Positions 52,871-61,146 of a stretch of DNA of 64,000 bases are shown piece by piece. The notes under the pieces are model-generated. The model did no database searches. It had not been told where the DNA came from and saw only the letters and a program-made list of their open reading frames with translations. The stretch lies in assembly GCA_006969745.1 (NCBI GenBank), contig CP030886.1, forward strand, positions 3,445,234 to 3,509,233, given 5' to 3'. The position numbers were made by a program, and so were the translations under genes. Positions within the stretch are counted from its first letter, which is position 1. Each line of letters starts with the position of its first letter. The DNA comes from Cytophagaceae bacterium (lineage in GTDB: Bacteria > Bacteroidota > Bacteroidia > Cytophagales > Cyclobacteriaceae).

Positions 52871-55800
52871 ATGAGAAGAAACAAGCGACATGTAAAGGCG
52901 TTGTTGCTAGCCTTTACTTTGTCCACTACTGTCACTTTTGCCCAGACCCAACAACAGAGGCAGGAGATCAGCGACAAGTATGACAAATCCAAATTAACCC
53001 AACTACAGCGCGACTTCAAACAAAAAGAAGACAGCCGAAGAGCAGAGGCCGAAAACCTTGCGGCACTTCGAGGCTGGGATGTCCAGAGAACTAATTCAGA
53101 CGGGACTTTTGATGAACTAATTGCAGTTTCAATTGATGGTAAGCCGATCTATTATACAATTTATAATGCAGATGCGGCACGCTCTACTCGAGCAGATCAT
53201 TTGAATATTGGTGGATCCTTAGGACTAAACCTAGACGGTCAAAACATGACGGCACACGTTTGGGATGGCGGTCCTACACGAGTTACTCACCAGGAATTTG
53301 ATGGTCCTGGAGGAAACAACAGAGTAACAATCAATGATGGAGTTACCGGATTGAATGGTAACAGTTTTCACGCACAACATGTCACAGGAACAATAGTTGC
53401 ATCTGGTGTTCAAGCTGCAGCGAAGGGAATGGCTCCTCAGGCAGATGCACTTACCCATGATTGGACCAATGACCTTTCTGAGGCAACAGCTGAGGCTGCT
53501 GCAGGAATGCTTGTTTCAAATCACTCTTATGGCTTTGCCTGGAGAAATCAATTTGGACAAGTACAGCTTCCAGCTTGGTATGGTGGTGCTTACATTGATG
53601 ATTCCAGAGATTGGGATAATTTAATGTATAATTCTCCCTATTACCTAATGGTAGTGGCAGCCGGAAATGACGGAAATGATAACAGTGCAAATTCCAGCCC
53701 CCTAGGTGGAAACTCCGCATACGATAAACTTACCGGTCACTCTACTTCCAAAAACAACCTGGTAGTAGCCAATGGTCAGGATGCCAATGTAAATAATGAC
53801 GGTTCATTCAACAGTGTTACAATAAACAGTAGCAGTAGTGAAGGACCAACTGATGACTTAAGAATCAAGCCGGATATTACCGGAAATGGTACAGGCGTTT
53901 ACTCAACATATGACAATGCTGATAATGCTTACAATTCAATCAGCGGAACTTCCATGGCATCTCCCAATGTGGCCGGAACGTTGTTGCTTTTGCAGCAGCA
54001 CTACAATAATGTGAACGGCAATTTCATGCGAGCTGCTACCCTTAAAGGGTTGGCATTGCACACGGCTGACGATGCTGGTTCTTCCGGGCCGGATGCAATT
54101 TTTGGATGGGGACTTTTAAATGCTAAAGCTGCAGCTGAAGCAATCTCTGACAATGGAAATGGCTCAATTATCGACGAACTTACCCTCTCAAATGGAGGTT
54201 CGTATACGTTAAACGTAGATTCCGATGGTAGCAGTCCACTCATGGTTTCTATCTGCTGGACAGATCCGGCCGGAACCGCAAATACTGGTACAACAAATGA
54301 CCCAACACCTGTTTTAGTAAATGACCTTGATATTAGAGTAACCAAAGGAGCATCTACTTTTAACCCTTACAGACTTACTGGCGTAACCACCAATGGAACA
54401 GGGGACAACAATGTAGACCCTTATGAAAGAGTGGATATTTCCGGAGCATCAGGTTCATACACGATTACCGTAACTCATAAAGGATCACTTTCGAGTGGAA
54501 GCCAAAACTTTTCACTTGTTGTGACAGGAGTGACAGGTACACCTCCGGTTTGTAATGCAACTACGCCAACTGGCTTAGGATCTTCAAACGTTGGAACTTC
54601 TACTGCTACTCTTAGCTGGGATGCGGTAGCCAATGCAACTTATGATGTAAGATACCGACCAACCGGTGGAACATGGACAACCGTTGCAGTTAGTGGAACA
54701 AGCACCAACCTAACCGGGCTTTCCAGTGGCACTTCTTATGAAGCGCAAGTGAGAAGCAAATGCCCTGACAGTTCTACTTCAGCCTACAGTTCTTCTACAA
54801 ACTTCACCACAGGTACAGTGAGCCTTTCTTGTACAACAACAATTAGCTCATTCCCTTATTCAGAAGGCTTCGAGTCTAATGATGGATGGAATCAGCTAGG
54901 TGGAGATGATGGAAACTGGGTCAGAGATTCTGGCGGAACCCCTTCATCAAACACAGGACCAGGCTCAGCTATTGAAGGATCTTTTTATATGTTCCTTGAA
55001 GCATCAACCAACGGAAGTGCAGGACAAATAGGAAACAATGCAACAGCCATTCTAGAGAGTGATTGCTTTGATCTGTCCGGTGTGACAGGTGCGACTTTCT
55101 CTTTCCAGCACCATATGTATGGAAGTAATGTGGGGTCAATCACCGTTCAAGCTTCTAATGATGGCGCGGTATGGACAAACCTATACTCACTATCAGGCAA
55201 CCAAGGCAATCAGTGGAATGCAGTAGATGTTGATCTTGCTTCTTATGTAGGAGCAGATGTGAAACTAAGAATTGTTGGTACGACCGGAAACGGATGGTCT
55301 AGTGATATCGCAGTAGATGACCTTTCGGTTACTACCAGTGGTGGTGCAGACACAGAAGCGCCAAGTGTTCCTACCAACCTGGCTGCTTCCAACGTTACAC
55401 AAACTACATTGACACTAAGCTGGGACGCTTCATCTGACAATGTGGGAGTAACTGGATACGATGTATATCAGGGAGCTTCTAACCTTGGAACTGTAACAGG
55501 AACCAGTGCAAACGTCACAGGTCTTACTGCAGGTACTTCTTATTCTTTCACTGTGAGAGCTAAGGATGCTGCAGGAAATGTATCTGCTGCCAGTGCCGCA
55601 CTAAACGTTACTACTCAGAGTGATGGAATTACGTGTTCTTCTACAGAAACGCTTCCTTATGCTGAAGGCTTTGAATCTAACGATGGCTGGACACAGGTTA
55701 CTGGTGATGACGGTAACTGGGTGAGAGACGCAAACGGAACTCCTTCATCAAATACAGGACCAGGATCAGCAGCCGAAGGATCATTCTATATGTTCCTTGA

Positions 55801-56734
55801 AGCTTCTACTAATGGAAGTACCGGACAAATAGGAAGCAACGCGACAGCTATTCTTGAAAGCGCATGCTTTGATCTTTCAGGAGAAAGCGCAGCTACGTTC
55901 TCCTTCCAGTACCACATGTATGGAAGCAATGTAGGATCATTGACAGCCCAAGCTTCTACTGATGGCACTAGCTGGACAAACATCTGGACGCTTTCGGGTA
56001 ACCAGGGCAACTCATGGCAAACAGCCAATATTGATCTTGCTTCTTACCTTGGCAGCACGGTGAAGTTGCGAATGGTTGGTACGACTGGAAACGGATGGTC
56101 TAGTGATATCGCGATAGACGACCTATCTGTGAGTGCAGGTACTACAGGTGGAGACATTGATGTAACATTGACTATTACTTTGGATAACTATCCTGAAGAA
56201 ACAAGCTGGGAAATCAGAGATGGTGCGACAGTTGTTGCTTCTGGCGGAACCTATGGATCTCAGCCAGATGGATCTACTATCAATGAGGTGATATCCCTTG
56301 CTCCTGGATGCTACGATTTTGTGATCAGTGATTCTTACGGTGATGGTATTTGCTGTACCTACGGCAATGGTTCATATAGCTTGGTAGATGGAAGTACCAC
56401 ACTTGCGTCTGGTGGGTCATTTGGATCAAGCGAAACCACTGCTTTCTGTGTAGGCGGAGCAACGTCATCTTATGCTACCCAATCCTCTTCTTCAATTGGA
56501 ACTGGCGTGAGCGTAAGCATGTATCCAAACTTCAGAGTAGCGGATCGATTGACTATCTCATCAAACCGAAACGAGGTTTCATATGCTATTACCAACCTTA
56601 ATGGTCAGGTGGTAGAAAGAGGCCAGTTGGTAGGTGGTAGAGTAGATGTAAGCAACCTAAATGCTGGCATGTACATGATCAACCTTTTAGATGAAGGTGG
56701 TAAGTCGGTAACTAAGAAATTTATTAAAGAGTAA
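52871..56734 (+). CDS. Large subtilisin-like (S8) protease, T9SS cargo
   Basis: The product has 1287 residues. A signal (about 1-25) and pro-region come first. The S8 domain has Asp132 (HVWDGG), His167 (FHAQHVTG) and Ser361 (GTSMASPNVAG), the full catalytic triad. A C-terminal beta domain (about 430-555) follows. Then fibronectin type III and MAM-like domains alternate: FN3 at about 562-650, MAM at 655-815, FN3 at 820-915, MAM at 920-1090. A final domain carries the acidic SDSYGDG loop, and a T9SS sorting domain ends the protein. It is likely a cell-surface or released protease acting on extracellular protein. Confidence 0.93.
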   Translation: MRRNKRHVKALLLAFTLSTTVTFAQTQQQRQEISDKYDKSKLTQLQRDFKQKEDSRRAEAENLAALRGWDVQRTNSDGTFDELIAVSIDGKPIYYTIYNADAARSTRADHLNIGGSLGLNLDGQNMTAHVWDGGPTRVTHQEFDGPGGNNRVTINDGVTGLNGNSFHAQHVTGTIVASGVQAAAKGMAPQADALTHDWTNDLSEATAEAAAGMLVSNHSYGFAWRNQFGQVQLPAWYGGAYIDDSRDWDNLMYNSPYYLMVVAAGNDGNDNSANSSPLGGNSAYDKLTGHSTSKNNLVVANGQDANVNNDGSFNSVTINSSSSEGPTDDLRIKPDITGNGTGVYSTYDNADNAYNSISGTSMASPNVAGTLLLLQQHYNNVNGNFMRAATLKGLALHTADDAGSSGPDAIFGWGLLNAKAAAEAISDNGNGSIIDELTLSNGGSYTLNVDSDGSSPLMVSICWTDPAGTANTGTTNDPTPVLVNDLDIRVTKGASTFNPYRLTGVTTNGTGDNNVDPYERVDISGASGSYTITVTHKGSLSSGSQNFSLVVTGVTGTPPVCNATTPTGLGSSNVGTSTATLSWDAVANATYDVRYRPTGGTWTTVAVSGTSTNLTGLSSGTSYEAQVRSKCPDSSTSAYSSSTNFTTGTVSLSCTTTISSFPYSEGFESNDGWNQLGGDDGNWVRDSGGTPSSNTGPGSAIEGSFYMFLEASTNGSAGQIGNNATAILESDCFDLSGVTGATFSFQHHMYGSNVGSITVQASNDGAVWTNLYSLSGNQGNQWNAVDVDLASYVGADVKLRIVGTTGNGWSSDIAVDDLSVTTSGGADTEAPSVPTNLAASNVTQTTLTLSWDASSDNVGVTGYDVYQGASNLGTVTGTSANVTGLTAGTSYSFTVRAKDAAGNVSAASAALNVTTQSDGITCSSTETLPYAEGFESNDGWTQVTGDDGNWVRDANGTPSSNTGPGSAAEGSFYMFLEASTNGSTGQIGSNATAILESACFDLSGESAATFSFQYHMYGSNVGSLTAQASTDGTSWTNIWTLSGNQGNSWQTANIDLASYLGSTVKLRMVGTTGNGWSSDIAIDDLSVSAGTTGGDIDVTLTITLDNYPEETSWEIRDGATVVASGGTYGSQPDGSTINEVISLAPGCYDFVISDSYGDGICCTYGNGSYSLVDGSTTLASGGSFGSSETTAFCVGGATSSYATQSSSSIGTGVSVSMYPNFRVADRLTISSNRNEVSYAITNLNGQVVERGQLVGGRVDVSNLNAGMYMINLLDEGGKSVTKKFIKE

Positions 56735-56753
56735 CCTTAACTTAACCTAATCG

Positions 56754-56790
56754 AAAGCCCTGTCTGCGATGCGGATGGGGCTTTTTGTTT
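56754..56790 (+). terminator. Terminator of the large subtilase gene
   Basis: AAAGCCC and GGGCTTT with a structured loop are followed by TTTGTTTTT. It lies 20 bases after the stop. CTTAACCTAATCG at 56741-56753 immediately precedes it. Confidence 0.8.
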
Positions 56791-56836
56791 TTAGATGATT
56801 TGAATGGAGCTATATTAGAATTAAAATGCCGAAACC

Positions 56837-58075
56837 ATGCGACAACTAGTACTTCTAATACTCATTTGTGGTTCACTGAAAGGAATTTCGCAGCGAACAA
56901 AAATTACAGCCGATAAAGTATTTGATGGGCTTGCTATGAGAGAACATTGGGGTGTTATAGTAGAGAAAAATAAGATTGTACAAGTAGGCCCGAAAGATCA
57001 ATTAGGTGAGGCCGATCAATCTTTTGATTTTCCGGGAGGCACGATGATGCCCGGCATGATTGAAGGACATTCGCACGTGTTACTTTATCCATATGACCAG
57101 ACCGGATGGAATGATCAGGTACTGAAAGAGTCGAGAAGTCTACGAGCAATCCGGGGCAGCAAAATGGCGACAAAAAATTTGTATGCAGGATTCACCACCA
57201 TTCGGGACTTAGGATCTGAGGGAGCTGGTTATGCTGATGTGGCTATTAAGCAGAGTATCGAGGAAGGTATCATTGAAGGCCCCAGAATGCTGGTAGCGGG
57301 AAGGGCGATAGTTGCGACAGGAAGCTATGGACCTAAAGGGTTTCATCCTGATTTTGATGTACCTCTGGGTGCCGAAGCAGCAGATGGTGAACGCTTGATT
57401 TCTGTTACTCGCGATCAGATTGGAAAAGGAGCCGACTTTGTAAAAGTATATGCCGACTATCGCTGGGGACCGGATAAAACTGCAATGCCAACCTTCTCTA
57501 TAGATGAATTGAAATTGATAGTAGAAACTGCTGCAAGCAGTGGGAGAGATGTGGTGGCTCATGCCGCTACCGCAGAAGGAATGCGAAGAGCTACACTTGC
57601 CGGTGTTAAAACGATAGAACATGGATCTGCTGCTACGTTGGAGGTTTTGAAGCTAATGAAAGAAAATAATGTCGCATTGTGCCCGACATTGGCTGCTACG
57701 CATGCTGTTACTCAGTATTTTGATGGTTGGGATGGGCAAAATCCAGAGCCGGAAAAGATTCTCAACAAACGACAGCTCATAAAGGACGCATTAAAAAGCG
57801 GTGTTACAATTGTAGCCGGTGGTGATGTCGGGGTATTTCCACATGGCGAAAATGTGAGAGAACTGGAACTGATGGTAGACTATGGCATGAGTGAGATAGA
57901 AGTATTGAAATCCGTTACTTCAATCAATGCTGAAGTGTTTGGTTTATCCAGTTTGGGTATTTTGAAAGAAGGATTTCTTGCGGATATTGTTGTGGTTGGC
58001 GGAGATCCGACTCAAAACATTTCAGCGCTTCGCGAGGTAAAAATGGTAATGAAGGACGGTAAAAGATATAAGTAA
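56837..58075 (+). CDS. Amidohydrolase-family protein (imidazolonepropionase/prolidase-like)
   Basis: The 412 residues begin with a probable signal peptide (MRQLVLLILICGSLKGISQR), so it is exported. Metal sites are EGHSHV (HxH, near 80), VKVYAD (possible Lys), VVAHAA, TIEHGS and GGDVG, in the order of the subtype including metal-dependent Xaa-Pro/Xaa-Arg dipeptidases. The substrate is probably a peptide or cyclic amide; it cannot be told from sequence. The start of the following gene overlaps its stop by one base. Confidence 0.87.
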   Translation: MRQLVLLILICGSLKGISQRTKITADKVFDGLAMREHWGVIVEKNKIVQVGPKDQLGEADQSFDFPGGTMMPGMIEGHSHVLLYPYDQTGWNDQVLKESRSLRAIRGSKMATKNLYAGFTTIRDLGSEGAGYADVAIKQSIEEGIIEGPRMLVAGRAIVATGSYGPKGFHPDFDVPLGAEAADGERLISVTRDQIGKGADFVKVYADYRWGPDKTAMPTFSIDELKLIVETAASSGRDVVAHAATAEGMRRATLAGVKTIEHGSAATLEVLKLMKENNVALCPTLAATHAVTQYFDGWDGQNPEPEKILNKRQLIKDALKSGVTIVAGGDVGVFPHGENVRELELMVDYGMSEIEVLKSVTSINAEVFGLSSLGILKEGFLADIVVVGGDPTQNISALREVKMVMKDGKRYK

Positions 58076-58527
58076 TGAAATTGAAAATCCCACCTGTAGT
58101 TATATTCTTCATAAGCCTTGGGCTATCCTTTGGTGGATATTATGCTTTCCCAGGGCTCACCTATTCATTCGATTACCAGACGCTACTCTCAAGGTTGTTT
58201 TTAGCTATGGGTGTACTTACTGCTTTTTCAGGTATCATAGCTTTCAGGCTAAAAGGAACAACCGTGGATCCCACCAATCCGGATAAAGCCTCCAGATTAG
58301 TTACCGGTGGTATTTACAGATATACCAGAAATCCCATGTATGTTGGTATGGCATTGGTACTTATTGGCGGAATTATTCGCATTGGGAGTCCTGTCTCAAT
58401 CAGTGGTATCTTCTTTTTTGTCTGGTACCTCACTGCTTTTCAAATAAAACCTGAGGAGGAGGCACTTTTTAAGCTATTCGGCAAAGAATACGAAGAATAC
58501 TGCAGTCGTGTGAGAAGGTGGCTTTAA
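58075..58527 (+). CDS. Isoprenylcysteine methyltransferase-like (PEMT/ICMT) membrane protein
   Basis: The product has 150 residues and four hydrophobic helices. GGIYRYTRNPMYVGMALVLIG and EEEALFKLFGKEYEEYCSRV form the SAM-binding signature of the ICMT/PEMT family, which methylates small lipids or proteins at the membrane. Bacterial members mostly have unknown substrates. It starts on the last base of the amidohydrolase stop, so the two are translationally coupled. Confidence 0.88.
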   Translation: MKLKIPPVVIFFISLGLSFGGYYAFPGLTYSFDYQTLLSRLFLAMGVLTAFSGIIAFRLKGTTVDPTNPDKASRLVTGGIYRYTRNPMYVGMALVLIGGIIRIGSPVSISGIFFFVWYLTAFQIKPEEEALFKLFGKEYEEYCSRVRRWL

Positions 58528-58583
58528 TTGGTCCGTAGGTGCTGCAAGAGTCAAATGATAATTCTTTATCCAAATGAACTTAG

Positions 58584-58616
58584 AAAAAAGCTGAATCCTT
58601 TGAATTCAGCCATTTT
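58584..58616. terminator. Bidirectional terminator between converging genes
   Basis: GCTGAAT-CCTTTGA-ATTCAGC is a perfect 7 bp stem with A-run before and T-run after. It lies between the methyltransferase gene (plus) and the SRPBCC gene (minus). Confidence 0.82.
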
Positions 58617-58641
58617 TGAAAATTTAAGTCGACCTAGACAT

Positions 58642-59190
58642 TTATTTTTCTAGATAAGAATTAACAGCTTTTGCCCAGTCCTGAAGATTATTCTTGTACA
58701 TTTCCTCAAGACTGAGTTTATTCAATGCATTTCCTTTTTCATTCAAACCTATATAGCTATAGGTCACCTCTACATTGGTTTTCTCCTTACTGATACTTTC
58801 GCAATCGACCGTTATGGTCCAAAATCGATTAGGAGTAGAGACCAGGTATTGAATGAGGTGGCCTTGTGCATCCAACTTGGTTACAATCCATAAGTATTCA
58901 TCCTCTTTGCCATAATCATCTCCATGTCCATGATTCTTACCGCTCACTTTAAACGTGGTTCCTTCTTCAATTATCTCTGTTTGTGGATAGATTAATCGCG
59001 GCTCCCAGCCCGGTGCCCACTTCCTTTCTTCAAATGCTCCAAACATTGGAAATACCTGCTCAATCCCGTAATTGACCTCAAAAGATGCACTTCTGGATAC
59101 TTTCTCAGCTATAAATGGTTTGGTCTCATCGTTCATTTTGCAGTTAAAAAACATACTGGCTATTAGCCAAAAAGTGGTTTGTCCTTTCAT
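58642..59190 (-). CDS. SRPBCC-fold protein
   Basis: The product has 182 residues. The N-terminus MKGQTTFWLIASMFFNCKMN is weakly signal-like. Then comes one helix-grip (Bet v1/START-like) domain, with KWAPGWEPRLIYPQTEI on the first half and LSLEEMYKNNLQDWAKAVNSY as the long C-terminal helix. Such proteins bind hydrophobic ligands; this one has no obvious ligand. The Crp/Fnr regulator gene lies just upstream on the same strand, 54 bases away, so they may be one transcript. Confidence 0.75.
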   Translation of the reverse strand: MKGQTTFWLIASMFFNCKMNDETKPFIAEKVSRSASFEVNYGIEQVFPMFGAFEERKWAPGWEPRLIYPQTEIIEEGTTFKVSGKNHGHGDDYGKEDEYLWIVTKLDAQGHLIQYLVSTPNRFWTITVDCESISKEKTNVEVTYSYIGLNEKGNALNKLSLEEMYKNNLQDWAKAVNSYLEK

Positions 59191-59244
59191 AACTCTAAAT
59201 AATTAGTGAGTTGCAAAGAACAAAAAGCTGTGGGCCTTATGCAT

Positions 59245-59775
59245 TTACATTTGTTGAGAAAACTGCTTACGCGCCCTGCTTAGTTGAGTAGGGGTGATGC
59301 CCAGGTATTGGGCTATATAATAATGAGGAATGCGATTGATGAGCCCGGGATAGTCATTTAGGAATAATTCATATTTTTTGAGCGAATCCAGATTCAATAA
59401 AGAGACAAGGCGAGATTGCATTTGTTTATTCAGCTTTTGAAACTCTCTGTTAATCACCTGTGTGATTTCCGGATCCTTGTTTACGTGCGACATTACTTCA
59501 GCATATTTTGCGATAGTCATCTCACAATCTTCCAATGCTTGAATATTAGTTGTGAGATTAACATTTGGAACGAAGCTGCCAATAATCAAATCCCCTTCCT
59601 GATAAAAATGAGTAGTGATTTCACCTTGGGTGCTGTCGTAAATAAACCCACGCATGATTCCCTTTTCCAGCTTTCCAATTTTTGTACAGGGCTTGCCGTA
59701 TTCCAAAAAGAAATCTCCTTTTTTCACAGTCTGTGATTGATGTAGGGCATCATTGATGGATTCAGGCTTATTCAT
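59245..59775 (-). CDS. Crp/Fnr family regulator
   Basis: The 176 residues comprise a cyclic-nucleotide-binding-like beta-barrel (about 10-110, KKGDFFLEYGKPCTKIGKLE, TTHFYQEGDLIIGSF) and a short C-terminal helical part with HTH residues (ISRYL-type IAQYLGITPTQLSRAR). There are no Fe-S cysteines of the FNR pattern and no clear cAMP-contact residues, so a different or lost ligand is likely. It starts six bases after the M20 peptidase gene stop, on the same strand, so it is the second gene of that transcript. Confidence 0.86.
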   Translation of the reverse strand: MNKPESINDALHQSQTVKKGDFFLEYGKPCTKIGKLEKGIMRGFIYDSTQGEITTHFYQEGDLIIGSFVPNVNLTTNIQALEDCEMTIAKYAEVMSHVNKDPEITQVINREFQKLNKQMQSRLVSLLNLDSLKKYELFLNDYPGLINRIPHYYIAQYLGITPTQLSRARKQFSQQM

Positions 59776-59781
59776 CTGCTG

Positions 59782-61068
59782 CTATCTGGTCAAACGATAG
59801 ATCAATATTGCTGCGCGCTGTGTAAGTGCCTCAAAAGTTCTCAGATCCAGGTATTCGTCCGGAGTGTGTGCGCCTCGTCCCATGGTACCCAATCCGTCTA
59901 CACCATCGACATATTCCGCTACGAAGGAGATATCTGCGGCTCCTCGTCTTCCGGGATCCCAAGCCTCAACTTTGCCATGCCCTATATCTATGCTCAGTTC
60001 GCTTAGCATTTTAAGTATTTCTTTATTGCCATCCGTCGGGGGCATGGCAGGGTAGCTATCAGTGAAAGTAATTTCTGCAGAGGTATTTGGTAGGTTATTG
60101 GCAACAATCGCTCGCATTTGCTCCCGTGCACGTTCTTTCTGATCCTCAGATATGAATCTTAAGCCACCATCTACAACTACTTCCTGGGCTACTACATTGG
60201 ATTTGCCAAAAGCCGTTCCTCTTGTTAAAACCTTATCAAAGTCGACCTTTGTTCCGCCTAGAATCACACCCGGATTAAAGGTCAGATACTCTTCACCTTT
60301 TACTTCTGTGTAAAACTGATGCAAGATTCGGGAGACTTCAAAGATGGCCCCAGCACCGACACGTTCGTTAAAAATGCCGGAGGAGTGTGCACGTACACCT
60401 TTTACTTTCAATGTCCATCCACTGGATCCCCGACGAGCGATTGTTGCATTATTGAAGCCTGTTGATGTTTCAAATCCAAGCGCTACATCACTTCTTTTTG
60501 CTGCATCTATTATGTGCTTTCTACTTTCACTAAGCGGTTTGCCTGAAGCTTCTTCGTCACCATGAAGTGCCACAATAATTTGGGTATTTTTCAATGCGCC
60601 AGCTTCATGTAATGCCTTCAATGCGTAAAGCATCACTACATTGCCACCTTTCATGTCATTAGCTCCGGGCCCCATTGCTATGCTGTCTTGTTGTTGCCAT
60701 TTTTGAAAAGGACTGTCTTTAGGAAATACAGTGTCCAGGTGCCCGATGAGCAGTAATCTTTTGCCCCTGTTTCCTTTGCTTTCCGCAAACAAGTGACCGG
60801 CACGATTGACTTCTTTGGGCATATCATACCAATCGGTGATCATCCCTATTTTCTGAAATGCTTCTTCCATCTGATCAGCAGTAGCCTTGATACCTTCAAA
60901 GTTCATGGTGCCGCTGTTGATATTGACATTGGTTTCCAAAAATTCGAGTGCTTCTGAGTTGTTTTTAGAAACGATAGAGATGATTTGCTTTTCTTTTTTG
61001 GAGAGTTGTGCGTGTAATGTGCAGACACTCCATACGAGTGCCACGCAAAGGGTTAATCGATTATTCAC
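59782..61068 (-). CDS. M20-family metallopeptidase (glutamate carboxypeptidase-like)
   Basis: The 428 residues include a signal peptide (1-20). Metal sites: LIGHLDTVFP (His, Asp), GPGANDMKGG (Asp), ALHGDEEASG (Glu pair) and the AWDPGRRGAADISFVAE region. A dimerisation lid lies at about 200-310 (RAHSSGIFNERVGAGAIFEV). This matches the M20 glutamate carboxypeptidase/CPG2-like type, removing a terminal residue from short peptides. It is exported, probably periplasmic. The Crp/Fnr gene follows six bases later. Confidence 0.92.
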   Translation of the reverse strand: MNNRLTLCVALVWSVCTLHAQLSKKEKQIISIVSKNNSEALEFLETNVNINSGTMNFEGIKATADQMEEAFQKIGMITDWYDMPKEVNRAGHLFAESKGNRGKRLLLIGHLDTVFPKDSPFQKWQQQDSIAMGPGANDMKGGNVVMLYALKALHEAGALKNTQIIVALHGDEEASGKPLSESRKHIIDAAKRSDVALGFETSTGFNNATIARRGSSGWTLKVKGVRAHSSGIFNERVGAGAIFEVSRILHQFYTEVKGEEYLTFNPGVILGGTKVDFDKVLTRGTAFGKSNVVAQEVVVDGGLRFISEDQKERAREQMRAIVANNLPNTSAEITFTDSYPAMPPTDGNKEILKMLSELSIDIGHGKVEAWDPGRRGAADISFVAEYVDGVDGLGTMGRGAHTPDEYLDLRTFEALTQRAAILIYRLTR

Positions 61069-61097
61069 AGGTCAAAGGTTTTAGATTAAAAATAGCA

Positions 61098-61122
61098 AAG
61101 CCGGATCAATTTGATCCGGCTT
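61098..61122 (-). terminator. Terminator after the propeller/amidohydrolase gene
   Basis: GCCGGATCAA-T-TTGATCCGGC is a near-perfect palindrome with 10 bp arms, flanked by AA and TT. On the minus strand TTTGCTATTTTT follows. It sits 25 bases after the stop at 61147, before the M20 gene start. Confidence 0.75.
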
Positions 61123-61146
61123 GCATTTAATGTTGGCAATTGTATT

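Noticed and set aside
52851-56753. CTTAACCTAATCG on both sides of the large subtilase as a target-site duplication
   Set aside because: The same TTAACCTAAT also occurs before the HEIGH protease start, so a leader motif explains it better than mobile-element insertion.
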